Assembly: GCF_021390495.1 (NCBI RefSeq)
Contig: NZ_JAJEJP010000001.1
Coordinates: 3,286,001 to 3,350,000 of the forward strand
Length of the DNA: 64,000 nt
Direction: 5' to 3'
Origin: Paraburkholderia sp. ZP32-5
Lineage (GTDB): Bacteria > Pseudomonadota > Gammaproteobacteria > Burkholderiales > Burkholderiaceae
Positions 18,137 to 25,959 of this stretch are shown in pieces. The position numbers and the translations under genes were made by a program. The notes under the pieces were generated by a model. It was not told the origin of the DNA. It ran no database searches and saw only the letters and a program-made list of their open reading frames with translations. The number at the start of each line of letters is the position of its first letter. The first letter of the stretch is position 1.

Positions 18137-18847
18137 ATGAATCTCGAAAGCATCCTCTTTACCCAGGGTTTCGGTTCGCGCCGGCAATGCCGCGCGTTGA
18201 TCGGTGACGCGCGCGTCACCATCGACGGCGCCGTCTGCGCCGATGCCGACGCCGATTTCGCCATCACCGGCGACACGTTTCGCTTCACTGTCGACGGCGT
18301 CGAATGGCCGTATCGCGAGCACGCGTATCTGCTATTGAACAAGCCCGTTGGCTACGAATGCTCGCGCGATCCGCAGCATCATCTGAGTGTGTTCAGTCTG
18401 CTGCCGCCGCAATTCGCCGAGCGTGGCGTGCAGTGCGTCGGCCGCCTCGATCAGGACACCACCGGCCTACTGCTGCTCTCCGACGACGGCAAGTTCGTGC
18501 ATCAGTTCACATCGCCCAAACGCAAGGTCCCCAAGCTGTACGTCGCGACCACGCGCCATCCGCTCGACGACGCGCAACTGATCGCGCTGCGTGACGGCGT
18601 GCTATTGCATGGCGAGAGCAAACCGAGCGCCGCGCTCGATGCCGAGGCGCGCGATACCCACACGCTTGCGATGAGCGTGCTCGAAGGCAAATACCATCAG
18701 GTCAAGCGGATGATCGCGGCGGCCGGCAACCGCTGCGAGGCACTGCATCGCGAGCGGATCGGCGGCCTCGTCATGCCCGCGACGCTCGCGCCCGGCGCAT
18801 GGCAATGGCTCGACGCCGCCGGTCTCGACGCGCTGCGCAGCGGGTAA
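18137..18847 (+). CDS. rsuA: 16S rRNA pseudouridine synthase, RsuA family
   Basis: A 236-residue enzyme that isomerises a uridine in small-subunit rRNA (position 516 in E. coli). An S4 RNA-binding domain occupies residues 1-60 (GFGSRRQCRALIGDARVTIDG). The catalytic domain has LLNKPVGYECSRD and the nucleophile motif GRLDQDTTGLLLLSDDG with the essential Asp. The start MNLESILFTQG at 18137 gives the normal family length. It is divergent from the MFS gene. Confidence 0.88.
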   Translation: MNLESILFTQGFGSRRQCRALIGDARVTIDGAVCADADADFAITGDTFRFTVDGVEWPYREHAYLLLNKPVGYECSRDPQHHLSVFSLLPPQFAERGVQCVGRLDQDTTGLLLLSDDGKFVHQFTSPKRKVPKLYVATTRHPLDDAQLIALRDGVLLHGESKPSAALDAEARDTHTLAMSVLEGKYHQVKRMIAAAGNRCEALHRERIGGLVMPATLAPGAWQWLDAAGLDALRSG

Positions 18848-19016
18848 ACATCTAGCGCGCCATTAGTCACACCATAAGCCTTTGATGCGCCGGCAAAAAG
18901 GCCGCGCGCATTGCGGGGCATCGCACAGAGTGCGTTGCGTCGCAGCATGCCGTTCCCGACCTGTCGCCCTATACTCGTTTAAACAAACGACTACAAAGGT
19001 TTCAAGGAGGGGCGCC

Positions 19017-19205
19017 ATGCATATCGACGGCACGATTACGATCCCGCAGGCGATGATTGCGTTTATCTGTTTTGCGCTGCTGCTGGTCGGCGGCTCGCTG
19101 GTGATCATGCGGCTGCGGCACAAGTACCATCCGAACCTGATCGGCGCTTTGATCGGCGGGATGCTGTGCTTCCTGCTGCTGGAAATGCTGCCGTCACTGA
19201 CCTGA
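19017..19205 (+). CDS. Small two-helix membrane protein (62 aa)
   Basis: A 62-residue protein with a strong AAGGAGG ribosome site before the ATG at 19017. Two hydrophobic stretches (about residues 10-29 and 42-58) flank a short basic loop RLRHKYHPN, so it is probably an inner-membrane hairpin. Family and role unknown. The excellent ribosome site, with no longer overlapping gene, makes it a likely real gene. Confidence 0.7.
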   Translation: MHIDGTITIPQAMIAFICFALLLVGGSLVIMRLRHKYHPNLIGALIGGMLCFLLLEMLPSLT

Positions 19206-19405
19206 CACGGCAGCACGAGCGGATCGCGCGATGCGGCAAGCGCGCGGTCCGACGATGCAGCGCGGCGGATGCGCGTTTTTGCGAGGCAGCGATGTCTCGG
19301 GAGGCGGATTTTTTTGCCGCTTTGTTCTGCGCTCTTGCGTAACTGCTCCGCTGCCGCGCTCGCGGCTTTCGTTGCCTCGTCTGTTACCTTGTCTACAAGC
19401 GAGCG

Positions 19406-20506
19406 CTAGCCGCTCGCCTTCGCCACTTCGCTCAGAAAATCCTCGACGTCCGGATAGCGCAAACGCACGCGCAATTCCTGTTTCAGACGCCGGTTCACGA
19501 GCCGTCGCGATTCGCGCATGAACGACAGCAGCATCGGCTCGATCTGGGTTTCCGCTTGCGCGCGCGTGATGCGCGGCGCGCGCGCAAGGCCGAACGTATC
19601 GGCGACCGCATCGAAGTACGCGGCCATTTTCAGCGACGAATCGTCGGATGCGTGGATCGTGCGCGCGGGTCGTCCATGTGTCGCGAGGCGCACGAGAATC
19701 GCGGCGAGGTCGTCGGCGTGGATGTGATTGGTGTAGACGTCATCGACATCGACGAGCGCGGGCGTGCGTCGTTCGAGCCGCGCGAGCGGCAGACGGCTGC
19801 GCGCATAGATGCCCGGAATCCGCGCGATGCTCGCGCTTACGCTGCCGCGCGCGGTCGCGCGCCGCAATTGCGACTCCGCCGATACGCGCCGTTTCGCGCG
19901 CGCGTTGGCCGGCCGCGTCGTGCGCGTTTCGTCGATCCACGCGCCGCCGCAGTCGCCGTAGACGCCCGTCGTACTGGCGTAGACGATCCGCGTGGGCACG
20001 CGCGCGGCGGCGGTCCGCCACACCCCGTCGGGTACAATACCGGGTGTTTCAGCGTCCCGATATGAAGCACACTTGCGGCGTATTCGCCCGATCGGCGTCA
20101 CCGCCGGCAGCGCTGCGAAACCGGCCGTTCGGCGTGCGGCAGAGGCGCCGAGGCGAGCGCCGGCACGAGGTGCGAGGCCCGCCGCGCAAGCCCGCGCGAA
20201 GCCCGGCCTCGCGAGTGTCGCAAGCAGCGCGCGCGTGCGCTGGTCGCCGTCACCGGACTTCTGCGGCGGAGCGAGATGCAGCACCGTCGGCGCGAGACCC
20301 GCGAGCCGTTTGAGGCTGCGCCGGTCGTCGAGATCGCCGACGAGCGGCGTCACGCCCGCGGCGCGCAGCTCCGCGCAACGCGCGGCATGGCTCGTCAATG
20401 CGAAGACATGTGCGCGCGGCCGCAACAGAGGCACACAGCGCATGCCGACGTCGCCGCATCCAACGATCAGTACGCGCGGCCGGCGGAAGTTTCGTGTCGC
20501 TTTCAT
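19406..20506 (-). CDS. NAD-dependent epimerase/dehydratase, YeeZ-like, with extra internal segment
   Basis: A 366-residue Rossmann protein. The nucleotide motif is VLIVGCGDVGMR at residues 12-23, followed by LVGDLDDRRSL. The extended-SDR region RIVYASTTGVYGDCGGAWIDET contains the Tyr of the active site. The C-terminus has a THGRPARTIHASDDSS segment as in YeeZ-like oxidoreductases. Residues about 95-170 are Arg/Ala-rich and do not look like the family, suggesting an inserted or slipped segment. Enzymatic role unknown. Confidence 0.75.
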   Translation of the reverse strand: MKATRNFRRPRVLIVGCGDVGMRCVPLLRPRAHVFALTSHAARCAELRAAGVTPLVGDLDDRRSLKRLAGLAPTVLHLAPPQKSGDGDQRTRALLATLARPGFARACAAGLAPRAGARLGASAARRTAGFAALPAVTPIGRIRRKCASYRDAETPGIVPDGVWRTAAARVPTRIVYASTTGVYGDCGGAWIDETRTTRPANARAKRRVSAESQLRRATARGSVSASIARIPGIYARSRLPLARLERRTPALVDVDDVYTNHIHADDLAAILVRLATHGRPARTIHASDDSSLKMAAYFDAVADTFGLARAPRITRAQAETQIEPMLLSFMRESRRLVNRRLKQELRVRLRYPDVEDFLSEVAKASG

Positions 20507-20600
20507 GGTGGACGCATTGTAGCCGTCACACGCAACAGGTACCGCGCGGTCGACCCGGCGGATCCGCTAACGATTCTGTTTTTTCGATTCCGAACACTCT

Positions 20601-21632
20601 ATGGCATTTAACGTCACGCTCCGGCAAAGCGGCCGGCAGTTTCAGGTAGAACAGGACGAACCGGTGCTCTCCGCCGCCCTGCGTCAAGGCATCGGCCTGC
20701 CGTACGGCTGCAAGAACGGCGCGTGCGGTTCGTGCAAGGGCACCGTCGTGAGCGGCGAAGTCGAGCAACGCGCGCATTCGTCGTCGGCGTTGTCGAACGA
20801 CGAAAAGACCCGCGGCATGGCGCTGCTGTGCTGCGCGACCGCCTGTTCCGATCTCGAAGTGGACATCCGCGAAGTGGCCGGTGTCGGCGACGTGCAAGTG
20901 AAGAAGCTGCCGTGCCGCGTCAACGCGATCGAGCGCAAGGCCGACGACGTGATCGTCGTCAAGCTGCAACTGCCCGCCAACGAACGTCTGCAATATCTGG
21001 CCGGCCAGTACCTCGAATTTATCCTGAAGGACGGCAAGCGCCGCAGCTATTCGATGGCGAACGCGCCGCACGTCGAAGGCCCGATCGAATTGCATATCCG
21101 CCATATGCCCGGCGGCGCCTTCACCGACCACGTGTTTTCGACGATGAAGGAGCGCGACATCCTGCGTTTCGAAGCGCCGCTCGGCACGTTCTTCCTGCGC
21201 GAAGACTCGGACAAGCCGATCGTGCTGCTCGCGTCGGGCACCGGCTTCGCGCCGCTGAAGGCGATCGTCGAGCACACGGTGTTCAAGAACATCACGCGGC
21301 CGATCACGCTCTATTGGGGCGCGCGCCGCAAGAAAGACCTGTATCTGCTCGAACTCGCCGAGCAGTGGGCGCGCGAGATTCCGAACTTCAAATTCGTGCC
21401 GGTGCTCTCCGAGCCGGATGCTAGCGACGCATGGACAGGCCGCACGGGCTTCGTGCATCGCGCGGTGATCGAAGATCTGCCCGATCTGTCGGGCTATCAG
21501 GTCTATGCATGCGGTGCGCCGGTGATGGTCGAGTCGGCGGTGCGCGATTTCACGCAGCATCACGGTCTGCCCGAAGACGAGTTTTACGCGGACTCGTTCA
21601 CGAGCGCCGCCGACCTCGCGAACGCGGTCTGA
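20601..21632 (+). CDS. Ferredoxin-NAD(P)H reductase, AscD-like (2Fe-2S plus FAD)
   Basis: A 343-residue electron-transfer flavoprotein. Plant-type ferredoxin domain first: Cys37, Cys42 and Cys45 in YGCKNGACGSCKG, with the fourth ligand near Cys77 in ALLCCAT. Then a ferredoxin reductase module with the FAD motif RRSYSMANAP and the NAD motif VLLASGTGFAPLKAI. Usually annotated as CDP-6-deoxy-delta-3,4-glucoseen reductase, although that sugar pathway is not present nearby. It more likely serves a monooxygenase or other redox partner. Confidence 0.85.
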   Translation: MAFNVTLRQSGRQFQVEQDEPVLSAALRQGIGLPYGCKNGACGSCKGTVVSGEVEQRAHSSSALSNDEKTRGMALLCCATACSDLEVDIREVAGVGDVQVKKLPCRVNAIERKADDVIVVKLQLPANERLQYLAGQYLEFILKDGKRRSYSMANAPHVEGPIELHIRHMPGGAFTDHVFSTMKERDILRFEAPLGTFFLREDSDKPIVLLASGTGFAPLKAIVEHTVFKNITRPITLYWGARRKKDLYLLELAEQWAREIPNFKFVPVLSEPDASDAWTGRTGFVHRAVIEDLPDLSGYQVYACGAPVMVESAVRDFTQHHGLPEDEFYADSFTSAADLANAV

Positions 21633-21746
21633 TCGTCGCCGATCGAACGGCCCGCGCAAAACACGCGGGCTGTGCCGCCTGAACGTGTCAGCATCGAGAC
21701 AGCGCGAAAAAATGCGCGTCGATGCAGCGCCGATGCAAATTCATAG

Positions 21747-21776
21747 TTTACATCGGCGCTTTCCTTGTCGTATTCT
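21747..21776 (+). promoter_or_regulatory. Promoter of the argD leader, predicted leaderless start
   Basis: TTTACA at 21747-21752 and TATTCT at 21771-21776 with an 18-base spacer resemble a sigma-70 promoter. The predicted transcription start is 21783-21784, at or beside the leader-peptide ATG. There is no Shine-Dalgarno sequence in front of that ATG, which agrees with a leaderless message. Confidence 0.5.
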
Positions 21777-21783
21777 TTCGCGC

Positions 21784-21834
21784 ATGAACCGCATCCAGTC
21801 CGAACTCCGACGTCGCCGCTTGCCGCTCCCCTAG
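21784..21834 (+). CDS. Arginine-rich leader peptide of argD attenuator (16 aa)
   Basis: A 17-codon frame encodes MNRIQSELRRRRLPLP and stops with TAG. Codons 9-12 (21808-21819) are four Arg codons in a row (CGA CGT CGC CGC), and codon 3 is also Arg. It is followed by a competing stem segment and an intrinsic terminator before argD, the layout of amino-acid attenuators such as trpL or hisL. When charged Arg-tRNA is scarce, a ribosome would pause at the Arg run and favour read-through. No published example is known to me. Confidence 0.65.
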   Translation: MNRIQSELRRRRLPLP

Positions 21835-21838
21835 GGGC

Positions 21839-21926
21839 GCCGCTGGCTTCGTCACGGATTCGCGCTATACAAGGCGCAAGCTGTTCGAATCATGAAAGCC
21901 ACGGCATGCCGTGGCTTTTCTGTTTT
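21839..21926 (+). terminator. Attenuator: antiterminator segment and intrinsic terminator upstream of argD
   Basis: The terminator stem pairs 21895-21904 with 21909-21918 (ten perfect pairs, loop CATG), followed by a T-rich run to 21926. The segment 21839-21849 (GCCGCTGGCTT) copies the 3' arm with one extra base. It can pair with 21896-21905 in ten pairs with one bulge, forming an antiterminator. A small hairpin 21824-21829 with 21834-21839 sits at the leader stop. A ribosome finishing at 21834 would cover the antiterminator segment. Confidence 0.68.
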
Positions 21927-22000
21927 TCCGGCCGCCTTTTTACGGGCCAACGTGATTGATCCTTCACTCTGCCTTTACCTTTTGCCTGGAGCCTGCCGTC

Positions 22001-23185
22001 ATGAATTTCAATGAATATCCGATCGAGTCGCTGATGTACATCACGAACCGGCCCGAAGTCGTTTTCACGCACGGCAAGGGCTCGTGGATTTACGACAATA
22101 ACGGCAAGCGCTATCTGGATTTCATTCAGGGCTGGGCGGTCAACAGTCTCGGCCATTGCAACGACGGCATGATCGAGGCGCTGAACACGCAGGCAAAGCT
22201 GCTGTTCAACCCGTCGCCGGCGTTCTACAACGAGCCGATGGCAAGGCTCGCGGGCCTGCTCACGCAGCACAGCTGCTTCGACAAGGTGTTCTTCACGAAC
22301 AGCGGCGCCGAGGCGAACGAAGGCGCGATCAAGCTCGCGCGCAAGTGGGGCAAGAAATTCAAGGACGGCGCGTTCGAGATCATCACGTTCGATCACAGCT
22401 TCCACGGCCGCACGCTCGCGACGATGTCGGCGAGCGGCAAGCCGGGCTGGGACACGATCTACGCGCCGCAAGTGCCGGGCTTCCCGAAGGCGGACCTGAA
22501 CGACATCGCGTCGGTCGAAAAGCTGATCAACGCGAAGACCGTCGCGGTGATGCTCGAACCGATTCAGGGCGAAGGCGGTGTGATCCCGGCGTCGCGCGAA
22601 TTCATGCAGCAACTGCGCGAGCTGACGAAGAAGCACAACCTGCTGCTGATCGTCGATGAAGTGCAAAGCGGTTGCGGCCGCGCGGGCACGTTGTTCGCGT
22701 ATGAGCTGTCGGGCGTCGAGCCGGACATCATGACGCTCGCCAAGGGCATCGGCGGCGGCGTGCCGCTCGGCGCGCTGCTGTGCAAGGCAGCCGTCGAAGT
22801 GTTCGAAGCCGGCGACCAGGGCGGCACCTACAACGGCAATCCGCTGATGACCGCGGTCGGCTATTCGGTGATCTCGCAACTGGTCGCGCCGGGCTTCCTC
22901 GAAGGCGTGCAGGCGCGCGGCGAATATCTGCGCACGAAGCTGCTCGAACTGTCGGAAGAGCGCGGCTTCGAGGGCGAGCGCGGCGAAGGTCTGCTGCGCG
23001 CGTTGCTGCTCGGCAAGGACATCGGCAACCAGATCGTCGAAAAGGCTCGCGAGATGCAACCGGACGGTCTGTTGCTGAACGCGGCGCGCCCGAACCTGCT
23101 GCGCTTCATGCCGGCGCTGAATGTGACCACCGAAGAGATCGACCAGATGCTGGCGATGCTGCGTTCGGTGCTCGACTCGCTGTAA
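22001..23185 (+). CDS. argD: Acetylornithine/succinyldiaminopimelate aminotransferase
   Basis: A 394-residue PLP enzyme of the class-III aminotransferase fold. It would convert N-acetylglutamate semialdehyde to N-acetylornithine in arginine synthesis and may also act in lysine synthesis. Visible motifs: FTNSGAEANEGAIKLARKWG, the HGRT segment, LEPIQGEGG, the PLP Asp in IVDEVQSGCGR and the Schiff-base Lys in TLAKGIGGGVPLGA. The start MNFNEYPIES fits the family. The Arg-codon leader upstream supports the arginine role. The GNAT gene follows after 17 bases. Confidence 0.88.
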   Translation: MNFNEYPIESLMYITNRPEVVFTHGKGSWIYDNNGKRYLDFIQGWAVNSLGHCNDGMIEALNTQAKLLFNPSPAFYNEPMARLAGLLTQHSCFDKVFFTNSGAEANEGAIKLARKWGKKFKDGAFEIITFDHSFHGRTLATMSASGKPGWDTIYAPQVPGFPKADLNDIASVEKLINAKTVAVMLEPIQGEGGVIPASREFMQQLRELTKKHNLLLIVDEVQSGCGRAGTLFAYELSGVEPDIMTLAKGIGGGVPLGALLCKAAVEVFEAGDQGGTYNGNPLMTAVGYSVISQLVAPGFLEGVQARGEYLRTKLLELSEERGFEGERGEGLLRALLLGKDIGNQIVEKAREMQPDGLLLNAARPNLLRFMPALNVTTEEIDQMLAMLRSVLDSL

Positions 23186-23202
23186 TCACACGGAGCGCGC
23201 CG

Positions 23203-23673
23203 ATGACGACCAACACGACGCTATCGATCCGCCGCTTCGACGCGGCTGACACCGATGCCGTGGTCGCACTGTGGCAGCAGGCTTTTCCCGAGTACCGGGA
23301 CATGACGAGGCCGCAGCGCAATCCGCATCTGTCGATCGCCAACAAGCTCGCGACGCAGCCTGAGCTGTTCTTCGTCGCGGTGCTCGACGAACGCATCGTC
23401 GGCACCGTGATGGGCGGCTACGATGGGCATCGCGGCTGGATGTATTCGCTGGCGGTCGATCAAGCGGTGCGACGTCATGGCATTGGCACGCGGCTCGTTG
23501 CGCACGTCGAAAGCGCGCTGACCGTGCTGGGCTGTCCGAAGCTGAATCTGCAGGTGCTGTCCGCGAAGGCCGATCTTCAGGCGTTCTATGAGGCGCTCGG
23601 TTATCGCGCCGATGCGGTGATCAGTCTCGGCAAGCGGCTCGGCGAATTCGCGGAGGCGGCACCGGCTGGTTGA
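23203..23673 (+). CDS. GNAT family acetyltransferase (YpeA-like)
   Basis: A 156-residue acetyl-CoA-dependent N-acetyltransferase. Motif A reads MYSLAVDQAVRRHGIGTRL, with the pyrophosphate-binding R-x-x-G-x-G/T pattern. LQVLSAKADLQAFYEALGY is the C-terminal motif B. A GGAG ribosome site precedes the ATG at 23203. It follows argD closely and probably shares its message and attenuator. The acceptor is unknown; a link to arginine metabolism is a guess from place. Confidence 0.85.
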   Translation: MTTNTTLSIRRFDAADTDAVVALWQQAFPEYRDMTRPQRNPHLSIANKLATQPELFFVAVLDERIVGTVMGGYDGHRGWMYSLAVDQAVRRHGIGTRLVAHVESALTVLGCPKLNLQVLSAKADLQAFYEALGYRADAVISLGKRLGEFAEAAPAG

Positions 23674-23693
23674 AGCGTCCGCCGTGCTCAGGC

Positions 23694-23747
23694 AAAAAAA
23701 GGCTGCATGCGGGGTCGGTTCAGATACGCATGCAGCCTTTTTCTTTT
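23694..23747. terminator. Bidirectional terminator, copy 1
   Basis: Stem 23701-23711 with 23727-23737 (GGCTGCATGCG and its complement, 11 perfect pairs), with A7 before and a T-rich run after. It sits between the convergent GNAT gene and the gene at 23823-24887. The same stem occurs again at 25108. Confidence 0.85.
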
Positions 23748-23822
23748 CGAGTCTGGACGCGTATGCGTATCCGGAAGATCACGCAGGCGCGGCGCCGTCA
23801 TCTCGCGCCCGCTGTCACACGC

Positions 23823-24887
23823 TCACGCTTCGATATGCGTAGGCTCGAACGACATCGCGGCGGTATCGCCGTCGGGCCGCTTGAACAAGGTCGTGCCGTG
23901 ACCGTTCAGATCGAGCAGCGAGATCGACAGCGCTTGCGTGAAACCAATCGTCACGGAGACCGGCGCATCGGCAGACGGGCTTGTCGTGCCTGTTGTGTTT
24001 GTCGTAGCGGCGGAAGTCGCGTCACCGGCGCCGGTCGTCGCGTTCGCGTTACCCGCTTGCGCGCCCTTGGTCACGCCCTTCAGCAGTTCGAGCGCTTCCT
24101 GCGAGCCGTGCAGCTTCGGCTGCCCCAGTCCCGCGATCAGTTCGCTCAACAGGCTGTTTGCGCCGCTGGACCCATCGAGTGATCCGGCGGAGTTTTGCTG
24201 CTTTTTCGCATCGTTGCTGTCGCCAGCCTGATCTCCGCTGGCCGGCAGACCGCCCCCGGACGTTGATGGAACAGCCGCGGCTGGGCGCAATATCTCCGTC
24301 GTCGACGTCACAGTTTGAACCTGCCCTTGCGCAAGCGAAATCGACAGTTTTCCGCTCGATGGATCGAAGTCGATCGCGACCGAGCCGGAGCGCTCATTGA
24401 CCGCAACCGTCGATATGGACATCGTCCGCGAACCATAGCCGGTACCGTAGCTGGTCGACATCGACGACGCGACCGTCGTGGATTCGTCGAAACTCGCGTT
24501 CAGATCGACAGCGCCGCCTTGAGACAGTTCATCGGCGAAGCTTTTGGTGGCCGCGTCGGCCTGCGACTGACTGAAGCCGCTTTGCACCAGCAATGTGTTG
24601 AGCGTCGAACTCAACTGCGTGCGCGCGGTTGCCGATACTTCGCTCATCCCAGTCGACGGATCGACCGTCGTTGCGCCATTGGCCGCCTGCGCGAACTCCT
24701 GCGCAAGCAGGCCCACATTGACTTCGGCGCGTGACGCGACGACTTGCATCGAGCTCAGGCTCAGGCTGGCGTCCGGCGTCGCGCCCACCTGACTGGACTG
24801 GCTCTGTCCCTGGCTGACGGACGGGTCTTGAGAATTGGGTACGCTCAGCAACCCGAGGACGTTGTTGCCGCTGATAGGAGTCGACAT
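23823..24887 (-). CDS. Unknown Ser/Thr/Ala/Gly-rich protein (354 aa)
   Basis: A 354-residue protein starting MSTPISGNNVLGLLSV with no signal peptide, very rich in Ser, Thr, Gly, Ala and Gln and nearly free of Cys. It shows a helical region LSSMQVVASRAEVNVGLLAQEFAQA near residues 45-70. Low-complexity linkers surround residues about 200-320. A C-terminal beta-like module reads SVTIGFTQALSISLLDLNG. The composition resembles flagellar hook-length or extracellular structural proteins, but no motif proves this. The gene lies alone between two copies of the same terminator. An upstream in-frame ATG at 25037 was judged too long. Confidence 0.65.
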   Translation of the reverse strand: MSTPISGNNVLGLLSVPNSQDPSVSQGQSQSSQVGATPDASLSLSSMQVVASRAEVNVGLLAQEFAQAANGATTVDPSTGMSEVSATARTQLSSTLNTLLVQSGFSQSQADAATKSFADELSQGGAVDLNASFDESTTVASSMSTSYGTGYGSRTMSISTVAVNERSGSVAIDFDPSSGKLSISLAQGQVQTVTSTTEILRPAAAVPSTSGGGLPASGDQAGDSNDAKKQQNSAGSLDGSSGANSLLSELIAGLGQPKLHGSQEALELLKGVTKGAQAGNANATTGAGDATSAATTNTTGTTSPSADAPVSVTIGFTQALSISLLDLNGHGTTLFKRPDGDTAAMSFEPTHIEA

Positions 24888-25100
24888 GTCTGGTGACCGC
24901 GAGGTTGGTAGCGGGATACCGGGTGCCGCCACAGTGGGCGAAACACGGCTTCTTGTCTGATGATATCGGCGGATCACGGCCGGGCTTGAGGATGTTTTGC
25001 GATTTCCGTACTGGCGCGCCGGGTGGCGAGCGCGCACACCGGCTGCAGATAGGGCTGGCGATCAACCGTAAAAATACCTGCTGGCCGGTTAAACCCAATA

Positions 25101-25138
25101 AAAAAAAGGCTGCATGCGGAATACGCATGCAGCCTTTT
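25101..25138 (-). terminator. Terminator of the liv operon, copy 2 of the same stem
   Basis: Stem 25108-25118 with 25124-25134 uses the same 11-base arm GGCTGCATGCG as the terminator at 23701. It has a five-base loop and seven T residues on the minus strand. It lies about 100 bases downstream of livF. Confidence 0.85.
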
Positions 25139-25212
25139 CTATCAATGCCGTCGAGCCGCTGAATCAGGCCGACCTGCTCAACCTGCCTGTCTGGCGAATT
25201 TATTCGGCCGGC

Positions 25213-25248
25213 TTATTCACTTACTCATTCACCCACTTATTCACCCAG
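25213..25248. repeat. Three 12-base tandem repeats spanning the livF stop codon
   Basis: Units TTATTCACTTAC, TCATTCACCCAC and TTATTCACCCAG occupy 25213-25248. On the minus strand each unit ends in a stop codon (GGTGAATAA or a variant), so the livF stop-codon segment has been triplicated. Confidence 0.7.
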
Positions 25249-25959
25249 ATAAGCCGCCCGGACCTTCGGATCATCGAGCATCTGCTTCGCGTCACCCGAC
25301 ATCGTGACGAGACCCGAGTCCATCACATAGCCGCGATTCGCTGCCTGCAGCGCGAGACGCGCGTTCTGCTCGACCAGCAGCACGGTCATCCCTTCGGACG
25401 AAATCAGCCGGACCACTTCGAAGATCTTCTCGACCATGATCGGCGACAGACCCATCGACGGTTCATCGAGCAACAACAGCTTCGGCCGCGAGATGATCGC
25501 GCGCGCCATCGCCAGCATTTGCTGCTCGCCGCCCGACAGCGTGCCCGCGTACTGCGACGCACGCTCTTTCAGACGCGGGAAGAAGCCGAACATACGGTCG
25601 ACGTCCTTCTCGATTTCGTCCTTATCGTTGCGCAGATACGCGCCCATCTGCATGTTCTCGACGATCGACATGCGCGCGAAGATGCCGCGTCCTTCCGGCA
25701 CCATCGCGAGACCGCGCTTCAGAAGCTCGTGCGCGGGCAGCCCCTTGATCGACTGGCCCATGTACTCGATGTCGCCCGCCGCGTACGCCTTCAGGCCGGT
25801 GATCGCCTTCATCGTCGTGGTCTTGCCCGCGCCGTTCGCGCCGATCAGCGTGACCAGTTCGCCCTGCCCGACTTCGAGGTCGATGCCCTTGACCGCCTGG
25901 ATGCCACCGTAGTTGACCTGCAGGCCCTTGATTTTCAACATTGCTTGCGTTGTGGACAT
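25237..25959 (-). CDS. livF: Branched-chain amino acid ABC importer ATPase LivF
   Basis: A 240-residue ATPase of the high-affinity branched-chain amino acid importer. Walker A GANGAGKTT near residue 38, Q-loop, signature LSGGEQQMLAMARA, Walker B LLLLDEPSMGLSP and the switch His replaced by the LivF-typical VEQNARLAL segment. Its ATG overlaps the livG stop (TGATG). It partners with LivG under the LivHM channel. The C-terminus KVRAAYLGE is typical, and the stop lies in a tandem repeat. Confidence 0.95.
   Translation of the reverse strand: MSTTQAMLKIKGLQVNYGGIQAVKGIDLEVGQGELVTLIGANGAGKTTTMKAITGLKAYAAGDIEYMGQSIKGLPAHELLKRGLAMVPEGRGIFARMSIVENMQMGAYLRNDKDEIEKDVDRMFGFFPRLKERASQYAGTLSGGEQQMLAMARAIISRPKLLLLDEPSMGLSPIMVEKIFEVVRLISSEGMTVLLVEQNARLALQAANRGYVMDSGLVTMSGDAKQMLDDPKVRAAYLGE

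Noticed and set aside
21895..21926. Reading the hairpin only as the terminator of the ferredoxin reductase gene
   Set aside because: It lies 263 bases past that stop, and a promoter plus Arg-rich leader frame start in between, so an attenuator fits better. A double role is not excluded.
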